In this document: positions 12,378 to 23,728 of the stretch, one piece after another
Position numbering within the stretch: the first letter of the stretch is position 1
Layout: every line of letters starts with the position of its first letter
From: Strongylocentrotus droebachiensis
Lineage: Eukaryota; Echinodermata; Echinoidea; Camarodonta; Strongylocentrotidae
NCBI GenBank assembly: GCA_035222895.1
Contig: JAVYIG010001036.1
Location: forward strand, 248,001-312,000
DNA: 64,000 nucleotides
Direction: 5' to 3'
Translations under genes and position numbers: made by a program
The notes under the pieces: generated by a model
Database searches by the model: none
Seen by the model: only the letters and a program-made list of their open reading frames with translations
What the model was told of the DNA's origin: nothing

Positions 12378-15014
12378 GGTGTAATGATATCCAGTGAAAT
12401 CCGAATTAATGATCCAGATCTGTCACTGGAATGGTATTGACTAATTGCCCTGTCCAAATGGTAATGCTCGTTACCATAGTCTAAGCTGTACTCTAAAGTG
12501 CAATTAACATTTTTAATTGAAGGTAAAAATAACATGCATAAACGGAACCATCATTTGTTGTAGCATTATCAAAATAACTATCCCCGTTTTTTGTTAAATC
12601 TTATAACTGTCAATAATGTAATGCATCCAACTGTGAGATTGGCTACGAAGCCTTACGTTTTCGGATTGAAGAAAAGAGATCACATTAACTTTCTTGACAA
12701 TGAATGGATTCCAATCCAAACATTGCCGCGTTCATCAACCCTCACGAACAACAAATATCCAGAAACGCTAATGAAAACACTCCTATAGCTAAACAAACCA
12801 CCTGCATGCCCACAGAACGGGGATATACCCACTTTGTAATTTCCTGTAGTCCAATAACTAAATGTAAATTAAATCGGAGTATAGAACTTGAAGAACAAGC
12901 GTGTCACATCATGAATCCACTCAAAATCAAGTCAGAATTTCCTGTTTTTTGTCGCGAATACACAGTGATAGAGAAAGAGACAGATAACGAATGCAGTAGA
13001 GAGATAATCCAATTCATTTGCATGACCCGAACTCCGTGCAGGGTAAAGTGAGGTCGAAGAACTGTCGAAACCGAGATATCAAACCAAATTGATAGGCTGG
13101 GCTCATGCTGTTAAATCCAGTAGGGTTCCAGTGAGAGTTTAAAGAAAAGATATAGAAATCCAAGACAGCGTCTGATATTATTTCCTTTTATAGCGCATCC
13201 TTCTGGTTTCGAAGCAGCTCGGTAGAGATAGAAAAAGGTTGAGGCAGCCTGAGACGACCTGCCCTCATAGCGGGTGATTGAGGTTACCTCTACGGGTGCA
13301 TTACAGATGTCCCTCCCTCTAAAAATGGTGCAAGGGCTTATTTCGGGTCTTCAATCTTCATGGAGTCCCGGCGATGCTCATAAAAGCATCTAAAGCAAGC
13401 GCTACCCACCGCACCAATGGCAAAACACACACTGTGATAGTTTCCCGCGTAAATGCACTTTTGATGTCAGCTTGGATGCCTGCGTGAGGATGCCTCGTTT
13501 TCGGTGGCCGCTCGCTCGGATCCCACTAAGTACTGCTGATCATGGTAGCTACCGGAGCACACAAAGAGACGCTGTCACGGAACTATCTCCGAATTCCAGA
13601 AGCAGCACCAACCAGCGTGTGTTTCATGTATGGATAATCATTATCCACGCAATGACAAATCTTAAATGAGCAAAACAGTCGAAGGAGATTGATTGTGCCG
13701 TAGGAGGCGACATTTCACTTTGAGCCACTCCATCGTCGTGAAGCCTTTTTGACGTCATTCCGTCAAGGTTGGAGTAAAAAGAAAACAACCTTCACGGTTG
13801 ATTAACGAAGCTACTGACTGACATTACAGCGTCAACATCACCCTAGCAAAATAAATGCATTATTGTTTAAATATTCATCGCTTAATTCCTTACAAGCATT
13901 AAACAAAAACAAATAAAGGTCGATTCCCGAAAACCGCGTCACAAGGAACTTTAACAATAAGAACAAGTTTAAATAAAAAGCCCACTTTGTGTTTTTTAAG
14001 CTAAAAACTAACCAAATTCAAATAAACAGTAAAAAGTCAACATTGTAAACCTGGTGCCTAGATAACAATGGTTTGCAACCATTAGTGTGTAATTGTCATA
14101 AAACAGTTCTGTATTCATGGCAACTATTTGCATTACGTAGGAGTTCGCTGGAGCATATCTTATAACAATACCTCAATTTTCAAAACAAGACAATTTATAT
14201 ATTTCTATTCTACCCATAGACTCACGGTAAATATGCATGTATGACATTTGTTGGTATGGTGAATTGGGTAATTGTCTTGTGAATTTTAACGTTACACGAA
14301 TCGAATGGTTTATCAATTAATTCGATTCAATAACCTACTGTGTATTAACTAGATCTGATTACACTAACTGTGTTTTAAAATTGTTTTAAATCAAGCAAGC
14401 ACTTCAACAACAAATTTGTAAATAAATCCGATTAAATAGATTTAGCTTTAAATACAATGCTTGCATGTGAATGATTTTTTTCTTGGGAAATGATATGGGC
14501 AGGTAAACTATAAAGTGCATTTTCTGTTGAATTAATTATTCTTTGACTTTACATTTTATCACATATTTGATCTGACATCGTAGACAAACTACTTTTGAAT
14601 GAAAAGAGTAAGTTATCCTATGCTTTGTATGCATGCATCACATCCCTCAAAGATGAGTGACAAGGTGCAAATAATTGACGCAAGAAGTGTTTCGAACAAA
14701 GTCTTAATTACAATAGCAGGATAAAACATTCCACGGGTAACCCGAACAGAACGTGAAAATGACTGATCAGAAGCAAAAAAGAAGGCACTCGACTCTTCCA
14801 TTATAATACCAACGTAACAAAACCGTTGCCATGTGATTATACAAATGGTCTGCCTGTCAATCAAAAAACAAATGCCTCAATGGTAGAAACTAGAACTACC
14901 CGAACAAACAGACAATGCTTCTTCAGGCGTCATGATTATGGCTGACAGAGACCTGTCATACATTCTCCATACATGGGGACTAATTGAGAGAGAAAGAGAG
15001 AGAGCGAAAGAAAA

Positions 15015-15300
15015 AAAATACATTGTATTTATGGAGGGCTTGATACAGTATGTTTCTAAGCGCTTTACAAAAAATGGCGATTCTCAGATAAAAAATACAT
15101 TCATTATCATATTTACAGACTATAATTAAAATATACCAATCAACCTACATTAGATCAAAATAGATAAGCACAGAAACATCCAGTCAATACATTAAAATAC
15201 AATAGAATACAATTAATTTTAGGTCAAAACATTACAAATTCAAATTATGGCAATTACATATTACATGTATCGTGAATAACAAGAGTATGACATTATGAGC
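15015..15300. repeat. Possible interspersed repeat with CTAAGCGCTTTACA motif
   Basis: Contains CTAAGCGCTTTACAAAAAAT at about 15056, followed by an AT-rich region with repeated AATACA/TACAATA words. A related block (TCTAAGCAATTTACAG) lies at about 46650. Motifs like this recur in marine invertebrate interspersed repeats. Boundaries are uncertain. Confidence 0.35.
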
Positions 15301-15344
15301 TACGGACCAACAGGGAAAGTTAAAAAGGAATGTTAAATAGGGGA

Positions 15345-15476
15345 AAAGAAAGAAAGAAAGGAAGGATAGTGAGAGAAATTGATAGAAAGAGGGGAAACGG
15401 GGGAAACATAAATATAAAAAAGAGTGCGTGAGAGAAAGAAAGTGAGAGAGAGAGAGAGAGGGAGAGAGAGAGCGCG
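15345..15476. repeat. GA-rich microsatellite region
   Basis: GAAA/GGAA words grading into a near-perfect (GA)n run at about 15442-15474 on the plus strand. Confidence 0.9.
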
Positions 15477-16197
15477 CTAGGTAGAAAATATTATGCGAAC
15501 AAACAAAAACACAATCGAAATATTTTCAGTCACACGACGATAGGATTGTGCAAATATATAGAATTGACGTACCATTTTAAAGTATTTCAAGCTGTTCTCT
15601 TTTCTTAGTATTATGGATGACCTTTAACTTCCTTTTTATTGTTTACATTGTTATCAACATTGTTATAATTGCGATGATTACAATAAAATCATAATCATTA
15701 TTTTTATCATTATTACTATCATTACAATAATCATTATTAGTAGTAGTATAATCATTTTCATCATCAATATCATACTCATATGTTCATTCAAAATTTATTT
15801 GTTTATTTATTTATTTGCATCCTCTTTGTACTGAAAGCAGGCAAAACACACGACGTAGATATTTCAGAACGAATTGATTCATTTAAGGGTTGGTTTCATT
15901 CGTTACTCTATGATTTGCCCTATCAATTTGGTCTGATTTTTCATCGAGTTGTCCTGAATGGAAAATATTACGTCTAAGAGTGACAAATTGGGCTAAGTAA
16001 TATGTGACGCTTTGGAAAGGGTACAGAGACAAGCAACCTGGAGAGCCATCCATTATGTATCTACTCGTGTTATCCATATACATTGATCAACGTTCATCAG
16101 GATTGTTACGTCATGTGACGTCAACAATCGGGTGCACGGGCCACGGTACCGGTACATCATTGATAAAAACACTTGAATTGAGAGGGACTCCACATTA

Positions 16198-16368
16198 GAG
16201 GGAGAAGGGTAAGGATAGAAAGACAGAGATAGATAGAAAGAGGACAGAGAGAGGGAGAGAGAGAGACAGAGACAGACAGAGATAAAGACAGAAAGACAGA
16301 GATAGATAGAAGAGTGACACAGAGAGAGAGAGAGAGAGAGAGAGGGGGGATTGAGGAGGGAGAGTGAC

Positions 16369-16400
<32 letters not shown>

Positions 16401-16410
16401 GGGGTAGAAA
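16198..16410. repeat. (GA)n/(GACA)n microsatellite with G run
   Basis: Compound GA, GATA and GACA repeat, two near-perfect GA blocks (about 16320-16345 and 16370-16390) and a roughly 15-base G run at about 16390-16404. The long minus-strand open frame of Ser/Leu repeats is an artefact. Confidence 0.92.
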
Positions 16411-17587
16411 GGGGGATGGAAAGGTGAAAGTGTGATATAGAAGAGATGTAGAACTGAATGGAAAAAGTAAAAGATTGAGATTAAATAGCCAATCAGGTAG
16501 ATAATTAAATCAATCAATCAATCAATAAATAGATAGATGGATAAATAACAAGACAGACAGACAGAGGGATCGAAACCCAGTTAGAGAAGGAGAGAGAAAG
16601 AGGGGAGGGGTCGAGAGGGTAAGTGAAGGAGGAAAACGATACTCAGATCTGGAGAGAAAGAGCTGATGATATCTAACCCAAGTACAAGCGCTAGTACATC
16701 GAACTTTGTTTTTTAGAACCCCCAAACGTTATGCTTTATTTACAAAGCAGTACACATGCGCCCCAACGGCTACCCAAAGCTTCTGACCACGAATACCAAA
16801 CTCAAAGGTGGCTTTATATCAAATAGACACAGACTATTGAGACAAAGCAGTCTACAGGAACAGACTCTTATTTGACACTAAAACACATTTCTATATTGTC
16901 TTGAGCAGAGCCTATAACTCTGACAATCTCTGGCTGTCTATCAGGAGCAGCTATACTATATGGCCTATGCAGTGCAGTAGACCGTGCAAGTCTGCGTAGT
17001 CTTACAGTTCAGCCGCTCTGCAGCCCACTACGACCGAGAAGGATTTGTGCCTGCAAACTAGTTAGCCTGTTTTTGTCTAATGGATGCAAAAGCGGTACAC
17101 CTTTTCCCGTTCCCCGAGGCCTTCTTTCCCGACGCCAGTCTTTAAAAGAGAGGGGAAAACCGTAGGATCGGGATTTTTCCCTCCTACTTCAGCGTACTGT
17201 CTGAAAGGGGTCGAATCACCAATAAAATATGTGATAAGTCATAACAATCTCCCCAGGCAAAAAAATCCACATGAAAGAAAAGAAAACAATTAATATATAA
17301 CTTCATATGGGTAACAATCAAGGAGCATACAAAGTGACAAGAAGAAGAGAAAGGAAAGAAAAACAAATTGTGCCAACTGCCGAGCGCGCCGAATTCATGT
17401 TTGTGCGTCAGTACTTTCTTCAAAAGTTGCTACTTTTGATGAAGAGATCAATTTTGGAGTACAAGTACAATTTCTCTTTTCAGCAGCTTACATTTTGAAT
17501 ATCAAATTTAAGAAATATGAAAAGAATTTGAACTCAAAACCTACAGAGCAGATAATTTATCTCCGTTTTTCGTGATTGGTTGTCTGC

Positions 17588-17720
17588 TATCATATTCTGA
17601 ATTCTCTATTGAAACCAATAGTCCAATGGCTTCGTTTGGTAAATCAATAATGATAAATCAAAATCGATTTTAGCAACTGTCCACCAAAAAAAGGGATATT
17701 CTAATCTCAATTACATGCAC
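17588..17720 (+). repeat. Copy of a sequence also present at 29473-29603
   Basis: About 130 bp closely similar to part of the 28481-30839 element. Shared landmarks are CATATTCTGAATTC, ACCAATAGT.CAATGGCTTC, GGTAAATCAATAATGATAAA, CAACTGTCCACCAAAAA and ATATTCTAATCTCAATT. It lies just upstream of the LINE, so it may be the flank into which the LINE inserted. Confidence 0.7.
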
Positions 17721-17808
17721 AGACTCACACTTCCACACATGGACAAAAACTCACACAGCGTGCTCTCTGTGGTTTTTCTTGTATACTTGAGATATTCCAG
17801 AATTCTTA

Positions 17809-20805
17809 ATGATTTTTCCTAACGCAAATTTTGACCAAGGTTTGATAAATGTTGAAAGCAAGTATTATACAGTAGAAGAATTTAATTCTAGTTTTAATTC
17901 ATCCAATAATAACGATCAAATGTACGATGATTCAAACTCCATGAATCTTCAAGCCAATCCTGACTTTAGCCTATTTCACGTTAATAGTAGAAGTATGAAT
18001 AAGAATTTTGAGTCCGTACAAGAACTTTTTTTACAATTAAATAACTTCCAGTTTTCCATAATAGGCTTATCTGAAACTTGGCTCCATAACAATTCCCCAC
18101 CTCTATTTAATATACCAAACTATCACATGATTCGTTCTGATCGTGACAATGGTAGAGGGGGCGGAGTAGCGCTATACATACATAATCATTTTAAAATTAA
18201 AGTTAGGTCTGACTTGCACACTGAAGGTGCTGAAGATTTATATATTGAAATATTAAATGATAAAACCAAAAACATAATAGTTGGCATAATGTATAGACCC
18301 CCTAATCATAATGTAGACATTTTCTTGGACAATTTTGATAGATGTCTTGATACTGTTTCCCGAGAAAATAAAGAAGTTTATATAATGGGCGATTTTAACA
18401 TTAATCTTTTAAATTCTGATGATAACCACATTGTGAAATTTAGTAGTACACTGCAATCTTACGCATTTAACCCACATATTGATAAACCAACAAGAATTTC
18501 ATGTATTTCTCAAACTCTCATTGACAATATTTTTTCGAATGTAGCTCATAACAATTTTACAAATGGTCTGTTGTATTACGATATTTCTGACCATTTACCG
18601 ATATTTATTATTTCTAAAGTTCACCTTGTTAAAAAAATTACTAAAAATAATTGTGCAATGCATAGAAAACAAACAAAACATAATATTGAATCATTAAACT
18701 TTGATTTAGCCAAAGAAGATTGGGTCGAGGTATTATGTGTATCTGACGTAAATGTAGCATATGAAAAATTTCTAGAAATTGTATTACATTATTATCATAA
18801 GAATATACCCCTTGTCAAAATAAAAAAAGGTAAAAAGGCCAAACAACCATGGATTACTAAGGGTATTTTGCGTTCCATAGTCGCCCGTAATAAGTTGTAT
18901 AAGGAAGCCCTTACAAGTCAATGTAACGACAAGCTTAAGAAGTATAAAACGTATAGGAATCATCTTACATCTCTTATACGATTGTCTAAGAAGTTATATT
19001 ATTCTAACAACATAGAAAGTAATAAAAGTAACAATAATTTATTATGGAAAACTGTAAAGGAACTCTTAGGCAAGAAAAAGACAGAAAGTAATAAATGTTT
19101 CTTAATTGATGAACAACAAATAACAGATCCAATTAAAATTTCAAAAGCTTTTAATGAGTATTATATAGATGTAGGCCCTAATTTAGCAGCTAATATTGAT
19201 TCAGGTGACATGGACTACAATAAGTCCTTGAATTTCCCACGTGAAAATTCCTTATTTCTTACTCCAACCAATGATTATGAAATTATTAATGTAGTTCAAC
19301 ACCTTAATTCTACAAAATCTAGTGGCCATGATAGTATAAGTGTTCACTTATTGAAACAAATAATCTTTAATATGGTAACCCCCCTGACATATATATTTAA
19401 TTTATCAATTTCAACGGGTGTATTCCCACATTTGCTTAAAATCGCTAAAGTGATTCCTATTTATAAAAAGGACGACTCCTCAGTAATAAGTAATTATAGG
19501 CCAATTTCATTATTACCAAGTATCTCTAAAATTCTCGAAAAAATAATATATAAAAGACTTAACACTTTCTTACAAAAAAATAATTCATTGATTCCTAACC
19601 AGTTCGGATTCAGAATTGGTCATTCTACCGATTACGCAATTCTGCATATGTATGATAAAATAATTGAGGCTTTTGCGAACAGTGAACATATTGTTGGAGT
19701 ATTTATGGACTTGTCAAAAGCTTTCGATACGATTGATCATAAAATATTAATACATAAATTACAATACTATGGCGTAAGAGGTCAAGCTCTTTCATGGTTC
19801 ACTAATTATTTACAAGACAGACAACAATACGTATCTTTCCAAAATCATGAATCAACAAAATTAACAATTAAATGTGGAGTACCGCAAGGATCTATATTGG
19901 GTCCATTGCTATTTATTATTTATATAAATGATATTATTGAAACCTCTTCACTTTTAAATTTTATCATCTTTGCTGATGATACGAGTATTTCTTATTCCCA
20001 TAAAAACTTTGATACGCTCATAACGCGGTTAAACTGTGAATTAATGAAAATTTCTAGGTGGTTTAAATCTAATAAATTGTCATTAAACCTTAGTAAAACA
20101 AATTTCATTCATTTTAAACAGACCAACGTACATGATATGAGAAATTGTAATATTGAGATTGATGGCTTGCCTCTCATTGAAAAACAATCTGTTAAATTTT
20201 TAGGAGTCTCTATTGACTCTCATCTAAATTTTAATGAGCATATACGTAATATACATACATCAATATCAAGGAATATTGGAATACTGTATAAGTTAAAACA
20301 AATTCTTTCTGAAAGATCTATGATTATATTATACAATTCTCTAATTTTATCACATGTGATTTATTGTAATATTGTATGGGGTAATTGTAGCTTAACAAGA
20401 ATTAATTCCTTATTTTTGCTTCAAAAGAGAGCGATTCGCATGATCACTAACTCACATTATATATCACACACGGAACCTTTATTTCAGCGTTTAAAAACAT
20501 TAAAAATACAAGATATCCACATTTTTCAGACATGCATTTTTATGTATAAATATTCTCATAATCAATTACCATCCCTATTTCACAATATTTACAGTTTAAA
20601 CTCAAACATTCACACATACCCCACACGTTGTTCAACAAATTATCACTTAGAAAATCCTAAAATACTTTTAGCACAAAAATCAGTAAGACATCATGGACCA
20701 GATGTTTGGAACTCCTTACCAAATTCAATAAGGCATTGTTCATCTCTCTATTCTTTTAAAGCATCTCTCAAAAAAACTCTTATATCGAAGTATCTACATA
20801 ACTGA
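17809..20805 (+). CDS. LINE ORF2: apurinic-like endonuclease plus reverse transcriptase
   Basis: 998 residues, uninterrupted. Residues about 52-265 are an exonuclease-endonuclease-phosphatase domain: HVNSRS (N59), SETWL (E89), MYRPP (Y162), GDFNINL (D195, N197) and SDHLPI (S260, D261, H262), i.e. all key residues of the nicking endonuclease. Residues about 545-800 are a reverse transcriptase: KVIPIYKKDD, NYRPISLLP, FMDLSKAFDTIDH (D634), GVPQGSILGPLLF and FADDTS (D723, D724). The C-terminal end, HGPDVWNSLPNSIR, is typical of CR1/L2/Jockey-group ORF2 proteins. There is no RNase H domain. The protein nicks the target and primes reverse transcription of its own RNA. The start at 17809 is the first in-frame ATG before the endonuclease; about 50 residues of Asn/Ser-rich lead precede the domain. 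The intact frame suggests recent activity. Confidence 0.95.
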   Translation: MIFPNANFDQGLINVESKYYTVEEFNSSFNSSNNNDQMYDDSNSMNLQANPDFSLFHVNSRSMNKNFESVQELFLQLNNFQFSIIGLSETWLHNNSPPLFNIPNYHMIRSDRDNGRGGGVALYIHNHFKIKVRSDLHTEGAEDLYIEILNDKTKNIIVGIMYRPPNHNVDIFLDNFDRCLDTVSRENKEVYIMGDFNINLLNSDDNHIVKFSSTLQSYAFNPHIDKPTRISCISQTLIDNIFSNVAHNNFTNGLLYYDISDHLPIFIISKVHLVKKITKNNCAMHRKQTKHNIESLNFDLAKEDWVEVLCVSDVNVAYEKFLEIVLHYYHKNIPLVKIKKGKKAKQPWITKGILRSIVARNKLYKEALTSQCNDKLKKYKTYRNHLTSLIRLSKKLYYSNNIESNKSNNNLLWKTVKELLGKKKTESNKCFLIDEQQITDPIKISKAFNEYYIDVGPNLAANIDSGDMDYNKSLNFPRENSLFLTPTNDYEIINVVQHLNSTKSSGHDSISVHLLKQIIFNMVTPLTYIFNLSISTGVFPHLLKIAKVIPIYKKDDSSVISNYRPISLLPSISKILEKIIYKRLNTFLQKNNSLIPNQFGFRIGHSTDYAILHMYDKIIEAFANSEHIVGVFMDLSKAFDTIDHKILIHKLQYYGVRGQALSWFTNYLQDRQQYVSFQNHESTKLTIKCGVPQGSILGPLLFIIYINDIIETSSLLNFIIFADDTSISYSHKNFDTLITRLNCELMKISRWFKSNKLSLNLSKTNFIHFKQTNVHDMRNCNIEIDGLPLIEKQSVKFLGVSIDSHLNFNEHIRNIHTSISRNIGILYKLKQILSERSMIILYNSLILSHVIYCNIVWGNCSLTRINSLFLLQKRAIRMITNSHYISHTEPLFQRLKTLKIQDIHIFQTCIFMYKYSHNQLPSLFHNIYSLNSNIHTYPTRCSTNYHLENPKILLAQKSVRHHGPDVWNSLPNSIRHCSSLYSFKASLKKTLISKYLHN

Positions 20806-21004
20806 TTTCAACATGCAGTAGGCAATTGTCAAATTTCGGTCACATTGCAACTCAGTTTTGCAAATTTTGTTTTCTATTTCGTATTTCTTAATTTCCTTTA
20901 TTGTAAAGGCTGTATTTGTTTCTACTCGACTATACCACACAGAGCTACGTACACTTCCACTATTTGTTACAAACACATACAAACACGCACGCTCGCGTGC
21001 ACGT

Positions 21005-21070
21005 GCACACACACACACACACACACACCCACGCATGCACACACGCACACACACAATATATATATATATA
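21005..21070. repeat. (CA)n/(TA)n microsatellite in the LINE 3' UTR
   Basis: CA repeat interrupted by CCACGCATG and CACG words, then about 14 bp of TA. It opens several spurious Thr/His-rich frames. Confidence 0.95.
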
Positions 21071-21460
21071 TACACTTGCACAACACACTCACCAGCTCAT
21101 ACACAAAGATCGCTTGAACACTTTTTCATTTTAAGTTTTACCTTCAGATTTTTTTTTGTTTTGTTCTTGTTTTTTTTTTTTGAGGCCGCCATCCTTGTCA
21201 AGCTTTGCTTATGATTGCGGTCTCCTGCACTTTTCCACCAGAATAGTTAGGATAATACTTTAAATTTATGATAATATGTTATGGAAATAATAAGTTTCGT
21301 TATTATAATTATGTACATATATTATGTAAAAAAACATTTTGACATGAAGAAATTATTGTTTGTTTATGTTGTATTATACCTTACATGTATATTATGTTAT
21401 TTGTTATTTAGTTATATTTTATTTGGAAAAATGCAGAAATAAAATCAAATCAAATCAAAC

Positions 21461-22068
21461 GTGTTATGGTGAGTGTTTAATATCCCAATCATGCGATATT
21501 CTGATTGTCACAGTGGTATGTTATGTAACCGTACTATGTAGCTAAAATTAGTCGAATGTTTGCAAAATTATCGCATAAATAAAATTTGTTAGCCAAAATC
21601 ACCAAAGAGTTAGTTAATGGATGTTAGGAGCTAGAATGTTTTTTACTCATATACTAGCTTAACAAACAGTTAACCCCTTATTGACGTTAATATACGATCT
21701 AACGTGTAAATGTATTTTACATGTGTAGGTTACATTCTCCATTAAAAAAAGCGATGTATATGGCTTTCAGGGGTGATATTTTCTCGGCTGAATCGGTTTC
21801 ATGAACTTTATTGATTGATTAGTTATGCAATATATGCATGTAGGGCTAATTTACTCGCCGAACGTTTCGCATCAAATGTTGCATGCAATGACGTAATGGG
21901 GGCAGAATTTGCCCTTTTCCGAAGAAGTGTTTAACTGCACAATTAATAAATGTCAAAGTTTACTTGTTAGTGGACATGTTCGTGTATTACATGTAAAAGT
22001 GCTATGTGAATTCTCATTAATTTCTAGTACGTTATTATGACTGATTTCTGAGCCGCGCTTATGCTATG
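21461..22068. other. Non-coding stretch, no gene seen
   Basis: AT-rich flank after the LINE tail. No supported gene or delimited repeat. The first 30 bp faintly resemble 29621-29645, which may be the other side of the LINE insertion. Confidence 0.4.
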
Positions 22069-22196
22069 GTCACAAAGGTTCGTACGAACGATAATTTCGT
22101 ACGAATCTCCCTGTTTTTCCATTGTCTTCCCGAATTTTCATTGTCTGAAAATCGTTCGTACGGCGTTCGTGGCAGGTCGTAATGGCATTTGTGACC
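22069..22196. mobile_element. Short inverted-repeat element (MITE-like)
   Basis: 128-bp span with ends GGTCACAAA and TTTGTGACC. Internally, TTCGTACGAACG on the left faces CGTTCGTACG and GGCGTTCGTGG on the right, giving an imperfect palindrome. There is no coding capacity. Confidence 0.65.
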
Positions 22197-23269
22197 GAGG
22201 CTTTAGGAACGACGTGTAGATGAATACATTATGACCACAAAAGTCCAATATCAAATGTTCTCATATTTCATACTTTTCAGAGAAATGCTGACATGAACAC
22301 AAATTTCGACAAAATGCCATTGTCGAAGGGGAAAATTTATTTAAAAATGTGGCATGGTAGCAATTATATGTTTCATTACAAAAAAGAGCAATTATCTGTA
22401 CATTGCAAGTGGTGCATTACTGTCAACATCATTGGAATAGTGAACTATTTCAAGTTCTGCATACAAGAAAACGGAAATACTTCGTTACAAGTCTGAACGT
22501 CTCCATTTTCCTGTTCTCTGAACTGTATAAAACTAACAAGGCCATCGTTTCCATAACATAATCTAATTCATTTTATTTATATTCACAGAGCTTTTCTTGT
22601 TTGTATATCTTACAATAGAACTCCCGGCGGCGTTTAAACACTGCACTGTCTGGTTGGTACTTTATTTAGCCATTGGTACATCCATTATTCAACTTACGGA
22701 AGTACGAACTTCAGACCTACGTTAAAAAAAACGGCGTATCGCAGGCACAAAATCCCGAGGCTATAAAGGCTTCCTATTTTGTTTTCTATGCATCCTAATA
22801 AAAAGATTAAGAATTAATAAGAAATATAAACTAGATCACAATGGTACCGATGTATGTTGTTTGTTTCTTATCTAGACATTAATATTGGATTTCTCTATAA
22901 GAGCGTTGACGAATGTTGCTTAAAGGTACATGTATATACCATTTTCAAATTAAAAAGCGTTATTTTCGTCCCAAAGATGGTCAAGTAAAGATTAAAATTG
23001 ACTAAATGTCTGCAGTTTGCTAGAATAAAGTCTAGTTGACAATAAGCAATTTGATTTCAGTAGAGCAACCAGTCCGTTCGAAAGACAGAACCTACAGTTT
23101 ATTAAAGAATCGTATTTCTATTAAGAACATGGAACATCTTAACAGAAAAACAAATCGTCTTCCTCGTTATAAAACGTAATACGTGTTGTCAGAAGGATTA
23201 ACCACGGCCAACGCCCTCCCCAAAACAACAATAAAATAAGTGAATAAAAACTGAGCGGGTATGGATTTG
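22197..23269. other. Non-coding stretch, no gene seen
   Basis: AT-rich, with only short unremarkable open frames. Nothing recognised. Confidence 0.5.
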
Positions 23270-23500
23270 ATTTGGCGTGGCTTGGTCTGATTATGGAGAT
23301 CAGTGGATAGAGGTTCGAATCCCTGTCAGGGCACTTGTATCCTTTGACAAGACATTAATCTAAATTTGCCACTTTCCACCCAGTATAATTAAATGGGTAC
23401 CCGGTAGGCATGGGAGGAAATAGTTCCATTAAATGCTAGAGACCGTAATAATAGCAGCCATGCTGAATGATTTAATGATTAAATAATGGGAATAATATAT
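23270..23500 (+). mobile_element. tRNA-derived SINE, degraded
   Basis: B-box-like AGGTTCGAATCCC at about 23312, followed by a body with CCTTTGACAAGACATTAATC, CCACTTTCCACCCAG and AAATGGGTACCCGGTAGG. The first and last blocks are shared in diverged form with the other SINEs here. The A box is weak (GGCTTGGTCTGA). The 3' end is AT-rich. Confidence 0.65.
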
Positions 23501-23515
23501 TCTCATGCCATTCTA

Positions 23516-23728
23516 CCGGGCATGGTGGCTTAGTGGTAAGAGCGCCCGCCTCAGGTCGTAGGTTCGAACCCCGGCCGAGTCATACCAAATACTTATAACA
23601 ATGGGACCTATTGCCTTCTAGCTAGGCGCTCAGCATATTCGATTGGAGAAGGGTAGTAATAACATCTTATGTTTCATAACTGAAGTGGCTACCCTGGGTA
23701 AATAAAACGTTATATTTATTATTATTCC
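23516..23728 (+). mobile_element. tRNA-derived SINE with well-preserved A and B boxes
   Basis: Starts at about CCGGGCATGG. A box TGGCTTAGTGG (23527-23537) and B box GGTTCGAACCC (23561-23571) sit at tRNA-like spacing. A roughly 140-bp unrelated body (GGCGCTCAGCATATTCGATT, GTGGCTACCCTGGGTAAATA) and an ATT-repeat tail follow. The 5' 70 bp could be mistaken for a tRNA gene, but the acceptor ends do not pair and the body and tail mark a SINE. Polymerase III transcription is likely if it is active. Confidence 0.8.

Larger units (their letters stand above)
12378..17587. other. Mostly non-coding stretch upstream of the minus-strand exon
   Basis: No supported gene. A less AT-rich part at about 13190-13640 lies upstream of the minus-strand start and could hold its promoter or 5' UTR exons, but I see no decisive element. 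Purine microsatellites and the repeat pieces listed separately occupy 14980-16620. Confidence 0.4.
17740..21460 (+). mobile_element. Non-LTR retrotransposon (CR1/L2/Jockey-type LINE), apparently lacking ORF1
   Basis: About 3.7 kb: a short leader, one long endonuclease-RT ORF (17809-20805), then a roughly 650-bp 3' UTR. The UTR holds a (CA)n tract, a GAGGCCGCCATCC..GGTCTCCTGCAC block and an AT-rich end finishing in tandem ATCAA-type pentamers near 21440-21460, a simple-repeat tail typical of CR1/L2-like elements. No ORF1 with zinc knuckles is visible upstream, so the copy is 5' truncated or of a one-ORF type. The 5' boundary is approximate, and no convincing target-site duplication was found. 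Confidence 0.85.

Noticed and set aside
16053-16517. 154-codon minus-strand frame, long for this window
   Set aside because: Mostly Ser/Leu repeats from GA/GACA microsatellite sequence.
21093-21120. Match of ACACAAAGATCGCTTGAAC to 29607-29627 as the right flank of a LINE insertion
   Set aside because: It lies inside the LINE 3' UTR, before the ATCAA tail, so it cannot be the flank. Short chance similarity is more likely.
20794-21214. Several frames after the LINE ORF on both strands
   Set aside because: They depend on the CA/TA microsatellite in the LINE 3' UTR.
23518-23590. Possible functional tRNA gene
   Set aside because: A and B boxes are good, but the acceptor stem does not pair, and a SINE body with ATT tail follows.
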